A DNA stretch of 64,000 nt from Pyrocephalus nanus. Its lineage: Eukaryota > Chordata > Aves > Passeriformes > Tyrannidae. Below the pieces are notes generated by a model that saw only the letters and a program-made list of their open reading frames with translations, did no database searches and had not been told where the DNA came from. Both the position numbers and the translations under genes were made by a program. Shown here in pieces: positions 35,093 to 47,500 of the stretch. Each line of letters opens with the position of its first letter. Position 1 is the first letter of the stretch. The DNA is taken from positions 8,422,709-8,486,708 of the forward strand of contig CM076263.1 of the NCBI GenBank assembly GCA_038380795.1, given 5' to 3'.

Positions 35093-38000
35093 CTGTGGCC
35101 ACGCTTGTGATGCAGGCAGTGTTTCTGCAGGGAAGTGAGTGACTCCCAAAGAGCAGATTACACCTCTCTTCGCAGGCACGTGAAAACGCTCAGTGTGCTT
35201 CAAGCACAAGCAAATGGCTAATGAGTGGAGGAAACCAGTGTTTTATTGTGCAGTATAATAGAATAGCAGAGCAAAACACAATAAAAGGCAGACAGCCACA
35301 TCCCTGCAACATAAACCTGGCTGGGCTTTGCAGCACTTGGGGTCTATTACATGAAACTCTGTGGCCTGGGGAAGGCAGAGGATTTCTGCTCCATTTACTG
35401 ACGTTAAGCAGGGCTGCTGCTAGCACAGGTTCACCACGATCCAGCCACCTGGCAGGCTCTGCTGCAAGTTGGCTCTTCCTGAGATATCGCTGGAGTTATC
35501 TCAGGATATCCATCCACACAGGAGAGCTGGATGCTCCTCTAGATGCCACAACAATCGAGATCAACCCTCCCCAGTATTGCTGCCTGTTAGGCTTTTTTTT
35601 TAGCAAGGCTTTCATGCTTTTTCTTGGCTTTTCTTGTTTTACAAGTACCCAAATATAGTCCAGCCCTGGCAGCTCAAGGCTCCCAAGATGCTTGGTTCAG
35701 CCTAAGCCCTTGTGCTCATGGCTTGCTTTGACTTCTTAACAGCCTCCTTCAGAAGATGAATGAGCTCTGTTAACCAGCAAGTGGCTCTAGGGAGAGACTA
35801 AGGGCTAACATACCTGCCCAGAACCAAGAAACTGGGTTCTCATCTGTCCTCTGCTTTGATGTCTTGTGATGCATGTCCCACCTTAGAGAGGGAGATTGAG
35901 AACTCTGCAATTAGATTCGTTAGCATTCATTAGGCATATATTGTTCCTGTGCTGCAGAAGCTCTGGGCTCTTTCAGACTGTGCTATACAGCATCTTCATG
36001 AGCAAAATCTCTTCTTTGCTTCTTTTCCCAGCCTTACGGGAGACTTTTCCCTCTTCTTACCGTTCCTGCCCTGATGCTGGGCTCTGAGCTATGCTCAGGT
36101 GCTGATGGTCCTTGACATCTTCATCAAAGATGCAGGAGAAGGAGAGACCCCAGGTGCATATGAGCCTGCCAGAGTAGAGGTTATCTGTGCTGGGGAATTT
36201 GGACTTGTTTCACTTCAAAGACCTGCCCATGGCTCCACAAAAAAAAAAAAAAAACAAAAAACAACACCTAAGGAAGCCTTTTTAATATGGGCTTTCTTCC
36301 ACAGGTTGATGGAGCAGCAAGAGTGACTTCTGACAAACACCTCCTGTATAGTCCACATATGTACATGCTGCAGAGCCTGCTCTCTCTTCCTGCCATGCCT
36401 GCATTCCCCACAGCTGTGTTTCACCCATCACTGCTCCAGTCTGCTAGCACAAACCTTCCCAGCAGGACAGAGTCTGAAATGTTGCTCCTGTATTTTTTCC
36501 TCCCTGGGAAGCAGTGAGTCCTCTACACAGGTCAGCACACGTGTGTGGATGTGCGAGAAAGCTGTGAAACCGGGATTATGATTCTCCCTGTAGGAAGGTG
36601 GCTTTCCACGAGAGCTTCTTGAAGTCCCACAAGGAAGCAAGAGCCATGCTGGGGAGACATCAATGATCTGCAAGGCAGACATGGCACAGTAAGCCCAGAG
36701 AAGAAAAATGGGGTAATTTCCACACCCCCCCAACCCTCCCTCAGTGCTATCCTCAGCCATCCTTGTGGCAACATCTCACCCAGTGTTGTTCAGAGCCTGT
36801 ACCTGCACCTTTGCTGCACACTGAAATGTTGTCTTAGAGAAGCACAACTCCACTCATGATACCTGAAGGCAATGGACTGGTTTAAAATTATGACTCCTCA
36901 AAAAAACCCCAACTGAAACCAACCCTGATAGAATGGATGGATGTGCATGGGAGGGTGGAAGTAGAGCTGTAGGAAGAGCCATATCATGGGGTCAGCTCAG
37001 GCGTTTGATTGCTGAAGTATTTGGGGAGATGGCTGTCCAGAAGACCTGTAGTGAAAGGAAACAGGATGAGGATGAGGGCAGCTCAGTTGTGCCCAGATAG
37101 GCAATGGCAACTAACAGGTTAATAAGGCAGAGACAAAGTCCTGCCTAAATATAACCACCGTGCTGCAGGGTGGTTAGGCCATGTCCCCAGCAGGTCATTC
37201 TGGTCCTGACCTGACCCAGTCGCAGGGACACGAATAGCCATCTGTGAGTTTTTGGTGTGGAAAATATTACTAATTAAAATTAAAAAAAGGAAAGCAAAAC
37301 ATCTGTACTCGGCAGCATCTGTCATTCTTGCTTCTTCAGGGCATCGTGCTTGGAAACTTTAAAACAAGAGGGTATTTTTAGTTTGAAAAAAAAATTAAAA
37401 GCATAATTTTAAAAGTAAAAAAAAAAACCCAGCCCAACTTTCTTTTCCCCCCACCTCCCCGTTGCTGTCTATGCACCCGAGGAGAAGCTCTCTAAGCTCC
37501 TGCCAAGGAGGCCAGCATGGGGACGGAGTTGGTGTGCAGGAGGGCAGGGGTGGCAGTCCTGCCCTTCCACATCGAGACTTGGCTTTCTTCTCCGAAAGGA
37601 CGGGAGCAGGAATAAGGTCTGATTCCAGGGCTGCCTCTGCCCCGCTGACGGTGTCACATGCACATTGTAACAGCAATGTTTTGTTAATTAGGACGGGGCT
37701 GGGTGGAGACGGGGGGGAAGCAAATTGGGCAACTTTAAGAAGTCTTCCCTGCTGGCATGTTGGAAGAAAACAAATAAATAGAAGTCCATGGCAAGCCAGT
37801 CAGAAACAATGCTAATTTAATTCTGTGAAAAAGACCAGGGAAGGCAGAGAAGAAAGCAGCTGACACCAAATGAGGGGCAGGCGTGCAGGTGGTGTGTGCC
37901 CTACCCGGGTGGTCACAGCCCCCAGTTCAGCCCCATCGTGTTCCCCTCTGGTCTCTCACTCCCCCTCCCCATCCCACGGATATCCAGAGCCTGGTCCTTA

Positions 38001-39699
38001 GCCCCTGTCCAGCAGTGCCCCCGTCTCAGAGGCACCATGAACTGCCTCCAGCCTCCAGAGCTCTGGGAAACAGGAAACAGAAGCCAAATGCTTGCCTAAA
38101 CATCATTCATCTTCCCCACATATGAAGGTGCCCTTGCCCGCCTCTCCCTTGCCCTAGAGCCCTTGCTGCCTGCTGGCAAAAGCCCCACACTTTGAGACTG
38201 GAGGGTGACCGGCTCCAGAGTCAGCCCCAGACCTGTTCTGTAGCTCAGTTTATTCCCACAGCATCTGGGATGAGCTAGCTGGGAAATGGCAAGGCTTTTC
38301 TAAAGGGCAGCAGAATTGTTTGCAGTTTTTCTCATGAATATTTTCTTGATTTTTAGCTGGTGGTAAAATTACCCCAGGGCTTGTGTGGTTGCCTGCTTTA
38401 ATCTTGAGAATTTTGCAGTTATTAATTGGAAACCTGCAAGATTGTGACTGAAGCAGAATTCTTTGTTTGGAGGGCTGTGTCTGCAGTAAATATAGAAAGC
38501 CCGAGAGGACAGGGCCAACAGGGAAGTTTGGGACAGTCTGTAACACTGCTGAGTGCTGCAGAATGCTGGCCAGTGAAGCACGTCTATTCATTGTCCAGGC
38601 TCTCCTTTACCCCATGGATCACTCACTTCCAGGAATTTTATCCATGGTGGTGGCACTGGCCTTTAAGAGCAGGCTCATAATTTTTTGGCTGCTTCCAAGA
38701 TTAAGGGCAGTCACCTATCCTCTCCATCCACAGCAAATTTAAAGCTAGGGAGATCCATGTGGGAAATGCCAGGATTTAATCAATGGCCAGGCATGACACA
38801 GAATCCTTTCTACCCGCGGATGAGCCTTTCTTTATAAGGTAGTCTCAAAACAAATTATTTCTAGGAGTAACCTAAAATGTACAGCTGGTTTTAATATCTA
38901 TTTAGGTGTCGCCATGTGCACTGGTGTCCGAGTGGCACTTTGGAAACCTCGAAGAGATGTTCTCTCCCTGGAAGCAGATGCCCTCATCTCCTAAGCATGG
39001 TGGAGAGCACGGGGACCTGATCAGGTCTCTCATACCCTGTAGCCCTCCCAGCAGCAACATGTCTTTGCCCTGTGTCCCCGTGCCATAGTCACCTTTGCAT
39101 CTCACAGGCTGGGAAGCTGATCTGGAAGAGAAACATGCTGTCTTGGGAAGGGGTTATCTCAACCATCATTATTCCCCCCAAAAGACAGACCTGCAGCACC
39201 AGGACTCTGGGTGCCCTGATGCAAGGTGTAGTCTACCTCTCTAAAATCAGTGGGAAAATGAGAATAATAATTCCAGGCATGGGTGGGGGAAAAAGCAGGG
39301 CAATCTGTGACTCTGAAAGCCTTTGCACTTCCCAGACAGATGGCACTTGGCAGAGGCTGCTGTTGTGCTGCTTGTGTTTGAAGTCTGGCTTGCTTTTCTG
39401 TGGGAGGATAACCCACAGAGGGGATTCTCCTCAATATCAACCCCCAGCTCTGCCCAGAGCCTGTGGCTGCAGCAAACATACAGCATTTTGGGCAGCAAGT
39501 GCTGGTTTGTAATTGTAGGGGCACTTGGGAGCACATTGAGCAAGGGCAAGGCAGGGACACATGGCAAGTGCTGGAGGGGAAGAGCACAACTTGTTTAGTC
39601 CCTATTTCTCAACAACTCACGTGGAGGGCAGCTGCTGTTCGGAGGTTTTGGGGATTCTGATTGTTTTCCGAAGGGCTTCCAGGTCTGCTTGCCCAAGGA
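35093..39699. other. 4.6 kb without a recognisable gene
   Basis: Unique sequence with A-tracts at 36239-36254 and 37422-37430. The block at 38230-38450 is AT-leaning, non-repetitive and could be a conserved element. The 37440-37740 block is GC-richer and its opposing open frames are compositional. Confidence 0.5.
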
Positions 39700-40600
39700 T
39701 CTGGGATGTGCCAGGAGACCGTGGGCACGTGTGTGTAGGAGGAGAGCCCCCCGCACACGCGGAGCTGCCGCAGGGACAGGAGCACAACCCCGCGTTGCCT
39801 CAGCTGCAGCCCATTAGCTGACCATGCTCTCTGCTCCTAAATCATTTCCTGAAGGGCTTTTTTTTTTGAAACCAAAAAGGAAAAAAAAAAAAAAAAAAAA
39901 AAATCCCCCCTCAAGATGGTGGTGGGGGTGGGGGGGAAAGTGGTGAAAAGTTCAAACACAGCCTGATGTCCCAGAGCTGCTTTCATGCCCGGCTCCATCT
40001 ACCAGGAGCCTCGTCCGGGTGTGCGAAAGGTAACGCTGAGCCACCAGCAAACCCTCCCCTCCGCGGGGGTGGGAGCCCAGGGACCCAGACTGAAGCTTTT
40101 GTCTTTTTTTTTTTTTTTTCCCCTGCTTGTGACTTTTTAGCAGTCCTTAGGGGACATTCCAAGTATGTGGCCAGGCATGGAGATAGTTTAAAACACATTA
40201 AGTTCACGGACAAGGTGTCATTAGGGCTTCTTTGGAGGGGGAGAGAGGGAGGAATTATTTGAAGTTCATTTGCCCAGAGGGAGTGCTCTCTGAAGAGGAA
40301 TGGTTTCGGGGCACGGCGGGTCTGTTTCAGGGTTTTTGCTCTTCCTGCGACTTCGAGGAGCTGTTTCTTTTGAAGACATCGGTTGTTACGGCGCGGGACG
40401 GGACAGGGAACAGAAAGCATCAAGAGTATTTCGCCTGCCCTGCCTTTAAATTTGCTCTCTCCAGACTGTCTAGGAGAGCGGGTCGGAGCCCCGGAGTCCT
40501 GTTTCGTGGGAAATATCGACCTCTTTGTTGTTGTTTTTCCAAGTAGGAATGAAAAATGTAAATTTCTGGTCAAGCAAACATTCCTCAGGGCTGTTCTGGA
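39700..40600. other. Mildly CpG-enriched region with A23 and T16 tracts
   Basis: CpG is clearly more frequent here than in the neighbourhood, for example around 39745-39800, 40000-40080, 40310-40420 and 40480-40520, but not dense enough to call an island. It is interrupted by A23 (39881-39903) and T16 (40104-40119). The 210-codon minus-strand frame across it reads through these tracts and is not credible as protein. Confidence 0.4.
39881..39903. repeat. A23 homopolymer
   Basis: An uninterrupted run of 23 A, preceded by a short T-tract and followed by a C-run. Confidence 0.9.
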
Positions 40601-40614
40601 AAATTGAAGCGACA

Positions 40615-40770
40615 CTTTCTCAGCATTTTTTTATATTAAAAATTCAGCATGCAAATTGAGGGTGTAATATATATTACATAACATATTGTGAGTGAATCAC
40701 AATAGAATATGAAGTATAAATTTAAACTTTAAATTAAATGATTTCCCCTAAATATGTTACCAAAATGATA
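40615..40770. promoter_or_regulatory. AT-rich palindrome-rich element with an octamer site (putative enhancer)
   Basis: This holds a POU-type octamer ATGCAAAT (40649-40656), a perfect 16-bp palindrome TGTAATATATATTACA (40663-40678), an inverted repeat TATTGTGA-gtgaa-TCACAATA (40684-40704), and nested AAATTTAAA/TTTAAATTAAA cores near 40720-40738. It follows a CpG-enriched segment. This texture is typical of conserved vertebrate enhancers or nuclear-matrix AT elements. Function and conservation are inferred, not shown. Confidence 0.35.
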
Positions 40771-41139
40771 CCTTTCTGGCAAAAGGTTTGGATTCTACTG
40801 AAACAGTTTCTTCTTTTGTTTTGGAAAACTTGCCTGTTGCAAACAAATCTGAGCCGTCCGCAGGCATCGTCCCAAGCCAAGCCTGCCCTTCCTCGGGGAC
40901 ATCTTTCCATCAGGACCATCTCCTCTGTGAGGAATGGGCTCCTTCCACTGCTCCTTGCGCAGATTTTGAAAGGGCTTCCTTGTGGCAGGGGCTGGATTTT
41001 TACCAGGAATGCTGGGCTCCAGATTCATCTTCATACCAGTCACACACTTTCTGAGGGAGGCAGGAGAAAATTGGCTGGAGCTGGGAGAGTTTCTCTTTTA
41101 TTCCCTGTAGTAAGTGTGTAGTAAGTCCTATATTAGAGC

Positions 41140-41226
41140 TGGGTTTTGTTTGTTGGGGGGGGAGAGTTGTTGGTTTTTCTTTTTTTTTTTTCCTTCCTCT
41201 TTTTTTTTCCCGTTTTCTTTTCTTTT
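41140..41226. repeat. T/G- then pyrimidine-rich low-complexity tract
   Basis: A G8 run within TG-rich sequence is followed by long T and TTCC runs. The mirrored Lys-Arg-rich minus-strand frame is an artefact. Confidence 0.85.
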
Positions 41227-42824
41227 GGTGCTGCTGTTCATTTGAGGAATGATGCAAGCAAAACTTCAAAGCCCTCACAAGCAGAAATGCTACTTCCACA
41301 CATGTACTGAAGCATGTTCTGGGTGCTGAGGAAGATCAGGAAGGTGTATAAGCCTGTGCTGGCAGTCACTGGTTGTGCTGGAAAGGCTGGTGGAAGCCTG
41401 GTGGACTTAGGAACTGAGTTGATTCAGTTTGTCATATGGCCTGATGGTCACTCAGGAAGCAGGGGGTCTGGCCAGCCCACCCAAACTGTGAGACCTTGCT
41501 CTGACCTGTGAGGATGGAGCATGAGGCATCAGTTCAGCAGATCTTCCTCATGTCTATGCCACTGCGTGGTGTGGGGAACCTCCTGTATTCAGGTCTGCCT
41601 TCCTTCTCCATACTAGAGAGATGGGAGAGGAAAACACCTGCATACAGCCTCTGGAGAGCTACTATTGATAGAGCATCACTAGAAAGTGGTTTCTCCTTGG
41701 CCTTCCTCAGGATTGACTCTGTATTAAGGAGGTCCCCAGGGATTCACGTCCATTCCCACCATTTTGGAACAGCCCTTCATGAGAAGGAAAGGAAAGGGAT
41801 GACCTGACCAGGTTGTGCTTGCTTCTGTCTCTGGGAAGAGCTATCCAGGGGCAGGCACAAGCCCCCACGGCACATACAGCAAGGTCCTGATGGGCTTGTA
41901 GTCTCACCAGCACCCAGAGTGGCACTGCACTGAGCTCAGGGCTGTCACACCTCAAGGTGGTAGCACTGCAGTGCCTTACCTTGGCAAAGGGCTGCCCCAC
42001 AGTGATGCCCAGATGCCTGAAAATAGCCCTTGGTACATGTGAAACCTCAGCAGGAGACAGGGAAGGGCTGTTTTACTTTGTTAGCTAAGCACAAGCAAAA
42101 GGAAACAGACATGGAATGACTCCTGAAGTTTTGAGACATGAGCACTTACTCCAGCACTTTAAGAAGGGGAAAAGCACCTTTTGAAGGCACAGCTAACTTT
42201 GGATTTACATTGCACAGGACATGGACCATAGCTGCTGCAAATCTGCCTCAGGCTCAGAAGGTACACAAACCTGAGCATCCCAGGCTCAGATTGAACGGCC
42301 TGGGGGGATATAATTCCTTGGGGAAGGTACTTGTTGTCCAGGCTACAGCATGGAGCCAAAGCCTGGGGCAGCTGCAGAGCTTGAGAGTTGCCTCAATGCT
42401 GCAAGAAGCCTTCCAGCTTCCCAAAAAAGCCAGCTTCCCTCCCAGTTTCCCTCTCTCCTGTCTGTCATTGCATTGGTGACACGGACAGTGTATGAGGCAG
42501 TGCTACAAGAGTAATTTATTGAATTTTAAAAGTTATCTTTTTAAATTTGAGAATAAAATGAGGAAAGCAGTGTTACTATGTATGTAGCTATGGGGTGCTT
42601 TGGGGAGGTACGTTTTTAATGACAATCATTCCAGTGAAGGCAGAAAGAGACATTCTGTCCTCAGCCTGGTTTTTTGTCCTCCCTAAAGAAGTTACCAGAT
42701 TGGCAGGTTAAACCCAGGTCAGGGTAAAATGTCCCTACAAAGCTGGAATTGAGTGGGGTGGGACCTGAGTCCCAGCTTTGTGGGAACGAGAGGTGTTAGC
42801 ACTGCTCCAGGAGGGCACTGATTG

Positions 42825-42852
42825 AAAAAAAAAAAAAAAAAGAAAAAAAAAA
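42825..42852. repeat. A-rich tract
   Basis: Seventeen A, one G and ten A in succession. Confidence 0.9.
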
Positions 42853-43117
42853 TCTCAATCTTTAAAAATGTCTTTGTAACGGTAAAGAAGGTGGCAGGAG
42901 GACTGTGGGGTCTGGGAACAAGGTGGCTGTGATCAAAGCCTCACCTAGAAGCTGTTAACTGCAAAATGATGCTTTGATGATGTGTTACCTGCACAGCAGC
43001 TGGCAGGGCCCCCTTGGAGCAGGCGCCACCCCCAGCTCTGCAGCACCTGCACTGCAGCAGTGCTGCTCCCGGTGGGGCAGACACGCTGGGGAAGAGACTG
43101 TTCCACCCACACCCACA

Positions 43118-43140
43118 CCTAGCTGGTGTCCACAGCTAGG
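43118..43140. other. Perfect 8-bp inverted repeat
   Basis: CCTAGCTG and CAGCTAGG flank GTGTCCA. It is minor and of unknown meaning. Confidence 0.6.
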
Positions 43141-43454
43141 ACAGACCTGGCAGCTGACAAGGTGCAGACTTCAAATGGTGCCCCGTAAGGCTACGGGAGA
43201 TCCTGAGTCTGCAGTGCTGCAGCCAGCCTTGCTGGGACAGACTCTAACGGGAGGAGGTAAATGGTGTTAATTAACTCCACTCGTTTCTGAAGTGTGATGG
43301 TTAAGATTGTTCTCCCATCCCTGCATAGCACAGTCCAGGGAAAGCACCTGCTCTGAAGGGCTTACAGTGAATCCATGGGGTGAGACAGTGGGGGGAGGCA
43401 GAGAAGATACTCTGTGAAGATAAGATATATGGAAGATATTCTATTCACACTGAG

Positions 43455-43535
43455 CAGAATCACAGAATCACAGAATGGTTTGGGTTGGAAGTCCCTTGCC
43501 ATGGCCAGGGACACCTTCGAAAACAACGCAAGGAG
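43455..43535 (-). mobile_element. CR1 LINE 3' terminus, very short
   Basis: On the + strand 'gcagaatcacagaatcacag' followed by 'aatggtttgggttggaag' is the exact reversed end of an avian CR1. It continues with 'ccatggccagggacacctt' and then loses similarity. The near-consensus sequence implies a relatively young insertion of only about 80 bp. Confidence 0.96.
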
Positions 43536-45738
43536 AAACTTACCTGCACACATAGGAAGAGGGTGCTGTGATAATTCAAGCACTTAGGCAGGACCAGAAT
43601 TCAAGGGAAATTCAACATCTTCAATAGAACTAACTAACACAGTTTGAAAAAACCAACTATTTTTGGGACACACCAAATCTTTTCCAGGTCTCAAACAGAA
43701 AGAACAAACTTCAAAGTGAAATGCAAATGGAGGAGCGTGGCTGGAAGTTTAATTGTACTTGTTAATCAGCTAGACTGCTGGAGTGAAGAAGTAGCTGATA
43801 CATGAGCGTAGGGAAGAGCCTGTTCCACTGAGCTAATGGTGCAGAAGGACAGGCAGATCACCAGAGTGCACTAGACTGATTTTAAACCACAGAATAAAAT
43901 CAGGCAAGTTGCCCATTCACCTGCCCTGGTTAGGCCCTGCCTGGTTCTGCTGGTGCAGCTCTCATCTCCACTGGGTGTCATGGATGATGATACAGGGGAA
44001 ATGGCTGCACCCAGAGGAACTGCAGAGCTGTGCCGGGCTGGGATGAGTACCCTCATAGCTGGCCTCACTGGGCTTCCCAGGCACATCAGAGGTGATCAGA
44101 AACGGGAGTTTTCCTTTCCACTGAAATCTCTGGTATTTCTACAGCAGAGACATCACCAGAGATCTCACTGAGCTGTTGCTTTGGGGAAAATGCATTACAG
44201 GAAATCAGGAAACCACCTGGTCACTGAGAGCCCATTTGGGGATCACAGCCGAAGGGCTGCTTCTTGGGGGCTCGAGAGGGATTTGCGCCTGGCATCACAG
44301 ACGGAAATAGGCGTGTCTGCCCCCACGGTGGGAGAGCAGGAACTGGCAGCTGTAAATACCCACAATGCCTGCTCCCGAGGGGGAATTATGTTCAAAAGCT
44401 CCAGTCCTGAAATGCCTGACAGTCTCATTTTCACATTTTTCTTCACTACAGAAGAAAACTTTCAGTTTTCCCAGCCTGAAGCACTCTGCTGTAACTTCCT
44501 GAACTCACCCCAAGTGATTGGAGCTGGGTTAGCATCTCCTCAGAGCTGGACATCGCTGTGAGGGTGTTTCCCTTCAGGAGCTCCATGCCTGTTGTTCTCA
44601 CAGATTCCTTGTCCTGGCTGTGGGGCTGCATCTTCCAGCACCTTCTTAGGTCACTGGGAAGCTTGTCGGGAACAGTATGTGCTGTATGGTGAAGAATGAG
44701 ACATTTTAGGGGGAAACATTGACATAGGAGAGGCTAATTCACTGGCTCTAGGAAATGCAGTTCCCTGTGGGATCACGCTGGTAGATTTACAATTCCTCAT
44801 CGCTTTAGCACAGCAAGAAAAGTTGCATGACAACAGCTTGCCAACCTTGAGATGCAAATACCTGGTATTTCTGGAGATAGCAGAGGGCAGAGCTTTGTGC
44901 TGGGACTGTGGTAGCAGCAGCCGTGTGTGACTGGCAGAAACTGATTTGAATAATTGGGTGTCACGTCTCTATTTTTCTTTCAGTTTAACTACATGTGCAA
45001 TTAATTAAAATAATAACCTAAACGGTCTCCTGCTGGGGTTGTGTTTGCTGCTTCACTTCAGTCTGCCATCAGCACCGCTGAAAGAGTTTTATCGAGAGTC
45101 GCTTCTTGCTGAGAGGAGCTAGAGCAGAGAAAGGCTTTCCCAGCAGAGAAACCTTTAATGTCTGTGGCATCTGCGCTCTTCCCACCCATGTTGTCTGGGT
45201 TGTGGATAGACGATAAGTAGGGATTTAATGTATCACTTCCCCTATCCTCCGCCTGCCCTGCGCTTTGCCCTGCATGGAGAATTGCCTTGCCCATGTCACG
45301 GGAGATGTGCTGTCCTGCATCCAAGGCAGCCTGGTAATGCTGCAGGAGTGCTTGTGGGAGGGGCTTTCAAGTCAGGACCCCCCCAGCTGTAAGCACAGAA
45401 TAGGGCTGTGTATCACTGATGACAGAGACAAGGTACAGAATGCAAGAACTGAGCTGCCTAAAGGTGCCCCAGGACCACACCACGGAGGCCCTATAGAGGG
45501 CCAGCATGCCCAATACTCCAGGCACTGAAGTTTTCCTGAAAGTATCCTCTCCTCCTCCTCAAATTAACTATTTCCAACAGCTTGATGCAGATATAGCTGC
45601 CTCCAGACCCCGTCTGATCATTCTGCTGCCTGTTTCCAGCTGTGTTCCCTCCCTCACCTCTGCTCTGCAAGCCCTCAGCAGCCTTTGCAAGAGGCAAGAG
45701 GACAAAGCTCTGGTCCACGAGGAAACCATCACAGGCCC
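43536..45738. other. No gene recognised
   Basis: Unique sequence. A stretch near 44985-45130 with 'gtgcaattaattaaaataat' and low repeat content could be a conserved element. Confidence 0.45.
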
Positions 45739-45790
45739 TTCATTCATTCATACATTCATTCATTCATTCATTTATTCATTCATTAATTCA
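45739..45790. repeat. (ATTC)n microsatellite
   Basis: A tetranucleotide CATT/ATTC array of about twelve units with a few substitutions. Confidence 0.95.
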
Positions 45791-47029
45791 CAATCCTCCC
45801 TAAGTGAAGGCATTTTGGTGTATACTGTGCTGACCACATCCCCTGCAAGATCAAGGTGCAGCTTGTGCTGGTTGTTCCCACGCTGCAGATCTTTGTGGAA
45901 GAAATTAACTTACTTGGAAACTGTGCTCCTGCTTCTCACATTCCTCTCAAACACTCTTTATAAGTGAGTATATGCTGTTACAGTGGCAGCAGGAGCATAC
46001 TTTAAAAAATCAAGATGCTTACAAGCCTCTTTCTGTTACTGTGTTCATTGCTGTTGCAAGAAATATTGTTCCCCTGCAGCTGAGTGCATTCACATCTCAT
46101 CTTGCTCTTTTTTCCAGTTCTTTTTCTTGCCTGGCTGATTCCTTGTCAGCAGGCAACACTAATCTATCCCTGGCAGTTCTTCTCCTCCCTGCTTTTAGTT
46201 TAAAGGGTGCTTGGGGTACAAGGTACTAACCATGGTTGTGAGCAGGGTGCCAAACAGCCCCTCACTCCACAACCCCTGCCTGCTCCTGGCAGAGTGGACA
46301 TAGGGCTTGGGGGCTGGCAGGCAGAGCTGCCTGTCCTGAGATGGCCCTGGACTGCCTCAGCCCCATGAGGAAATCTGATTGCTTCTCTGTTCACTGATCT
46401 CTCCTCTTTCCTCTGCCTATCTGATGGGTTGCCATATCGTTGGGGGAACACCAGCTTCACCAGCTGATTGGGATGTTTGCAATTCCTCTCTTCTGTCCTG
46501 TCCTGAATACATCCCTGCTTCAGCAGCCAGTGCAGATCTCAGATGTGAGCCCCCACACTTCAAAACCCAAGTACACACTTCCAGAAGCAAAACTGGTGCT
46601 CGAAGCATCTGATAGAGCAAGAACCACTTGGAGAGGTGGAAACTGGTCCTTCTCAACCCTTCTATTCCACTATATCACTGCTGCTCTCCCAGGAGTGCCT
46701 GGAGAGTCCAGGACTCACTGTTTGATACTCTGAAGACACATGAGAAGGACAAGCCTTTGTTTCCTCACACTGCTGCAGGGGCAGGCAAAAGTCAGGGGGA
46801 GAATGTAGGGACAGCACATGGACCCTGAGACCTTCTCTGGGGTACTTTCATTTCCACCATGCTGCAATGTCCAGCACTCTTCCCCTTCTGTTCCATTCTA
46901 TACATCAGAGAACACCTGTTTCATTTGGAGATACCCCACCCTCTCCCCCACCCCCCACCACAAGCATCTCCTACAGTAAAAGCAGGGAAAAATCTGAGAC
47001 ATCGTGTTGTTTTATTTTTTTCCCTTGCA
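45791..47029. other. No gene recognised
   Basis: Unique sequence without supported features. Confidence 0.5.
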
Positions 47030-47257
47030 AGCTCAGCCCCTCGGCGTTCAACCTCACCCCCGGCAGGCTGGGGGGAAGCATCCCAGGATGATCACTGCCT
47101 TCCCAAAACATGTGCCCACCCTCGAGGGCTCCCGCAGCCGCTCCGTGGAGCGCCGAGCATCCTCCCGCAATCCCCGAGCGGGCCCTGCCGGGAGATGGCA
47201 CTGCAGGCACGGAGAACCATCCCGCCGCGCACTGCCGCTGCCAGCAGCTGCCGGAGC

Positions 47258-47303
<46 letters not shown>

Positions 47304-47500
47304 TCCTTTTATTTGTCTTTTCCCCTCCTTCCCCTGAGACCCTGCTGGAAAAATATTCCTCTTGTCCCCTGTGATGGCTGCGTCCGCGCCGCTTTGCAGC
47401 ATTTCTTTCACGCCAAGCGAAACTTGCTGCTAAGCAGGCAGCGGGGGAGCGAGGGATCGCTGGGAATAGCTGGCAAATCTCTGTGAGCATCCGGGCAAAG
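47030..47500. promoter_or_regulatory. GC/CpG-rich patch split by an A43 run (weak CpG island candidate)
   Basis: CpG dinucleotides cluster at 47037-47060, 47120-47260 and 47385-47480, in sharp contrast with the flanks. This might be a small CpG island, an alternative promoter or an enhancer. I see no TATA box or clear transcript signal. The overlapping open frames on both strands run through the A43 as poly-Lys or poly-Phe and are not real proteins. Confidence 0.35.
47259..47301. repeat. A43 homopolymer
   Basis: Forty-three uninterrupted A, the longest homopolymer in the window. CR1 elements do not carry poly(A), and the GC-rich sequence upstream shows no processed-gene character, so its origin is unclear. 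Confidence 0.95.

Larger units (their letters stand above)
40771..43449. other. No gene recognised
   Basis: Unique sequence with a pyrimidine-rich low-complexity tract at 41163-41226 and an A-rich tract at 42825-42852. A CCTAGCTG/CAGCTAGG inverted repeat lies at 43118-43140. Confidence 0.5.

Noticed and set aside
39983..40615. 210-codon minus-strand open frame
   Set aside because: It runs through a T16 tract as poly-Lys and through CpG-rich sequence, with no protein character.
46859..47486. Frames of 132-171 codons across the A43 run
   Set aside because: They contain poly-Lys or poly-Phe from the homopolymer and are compositional artefacts.
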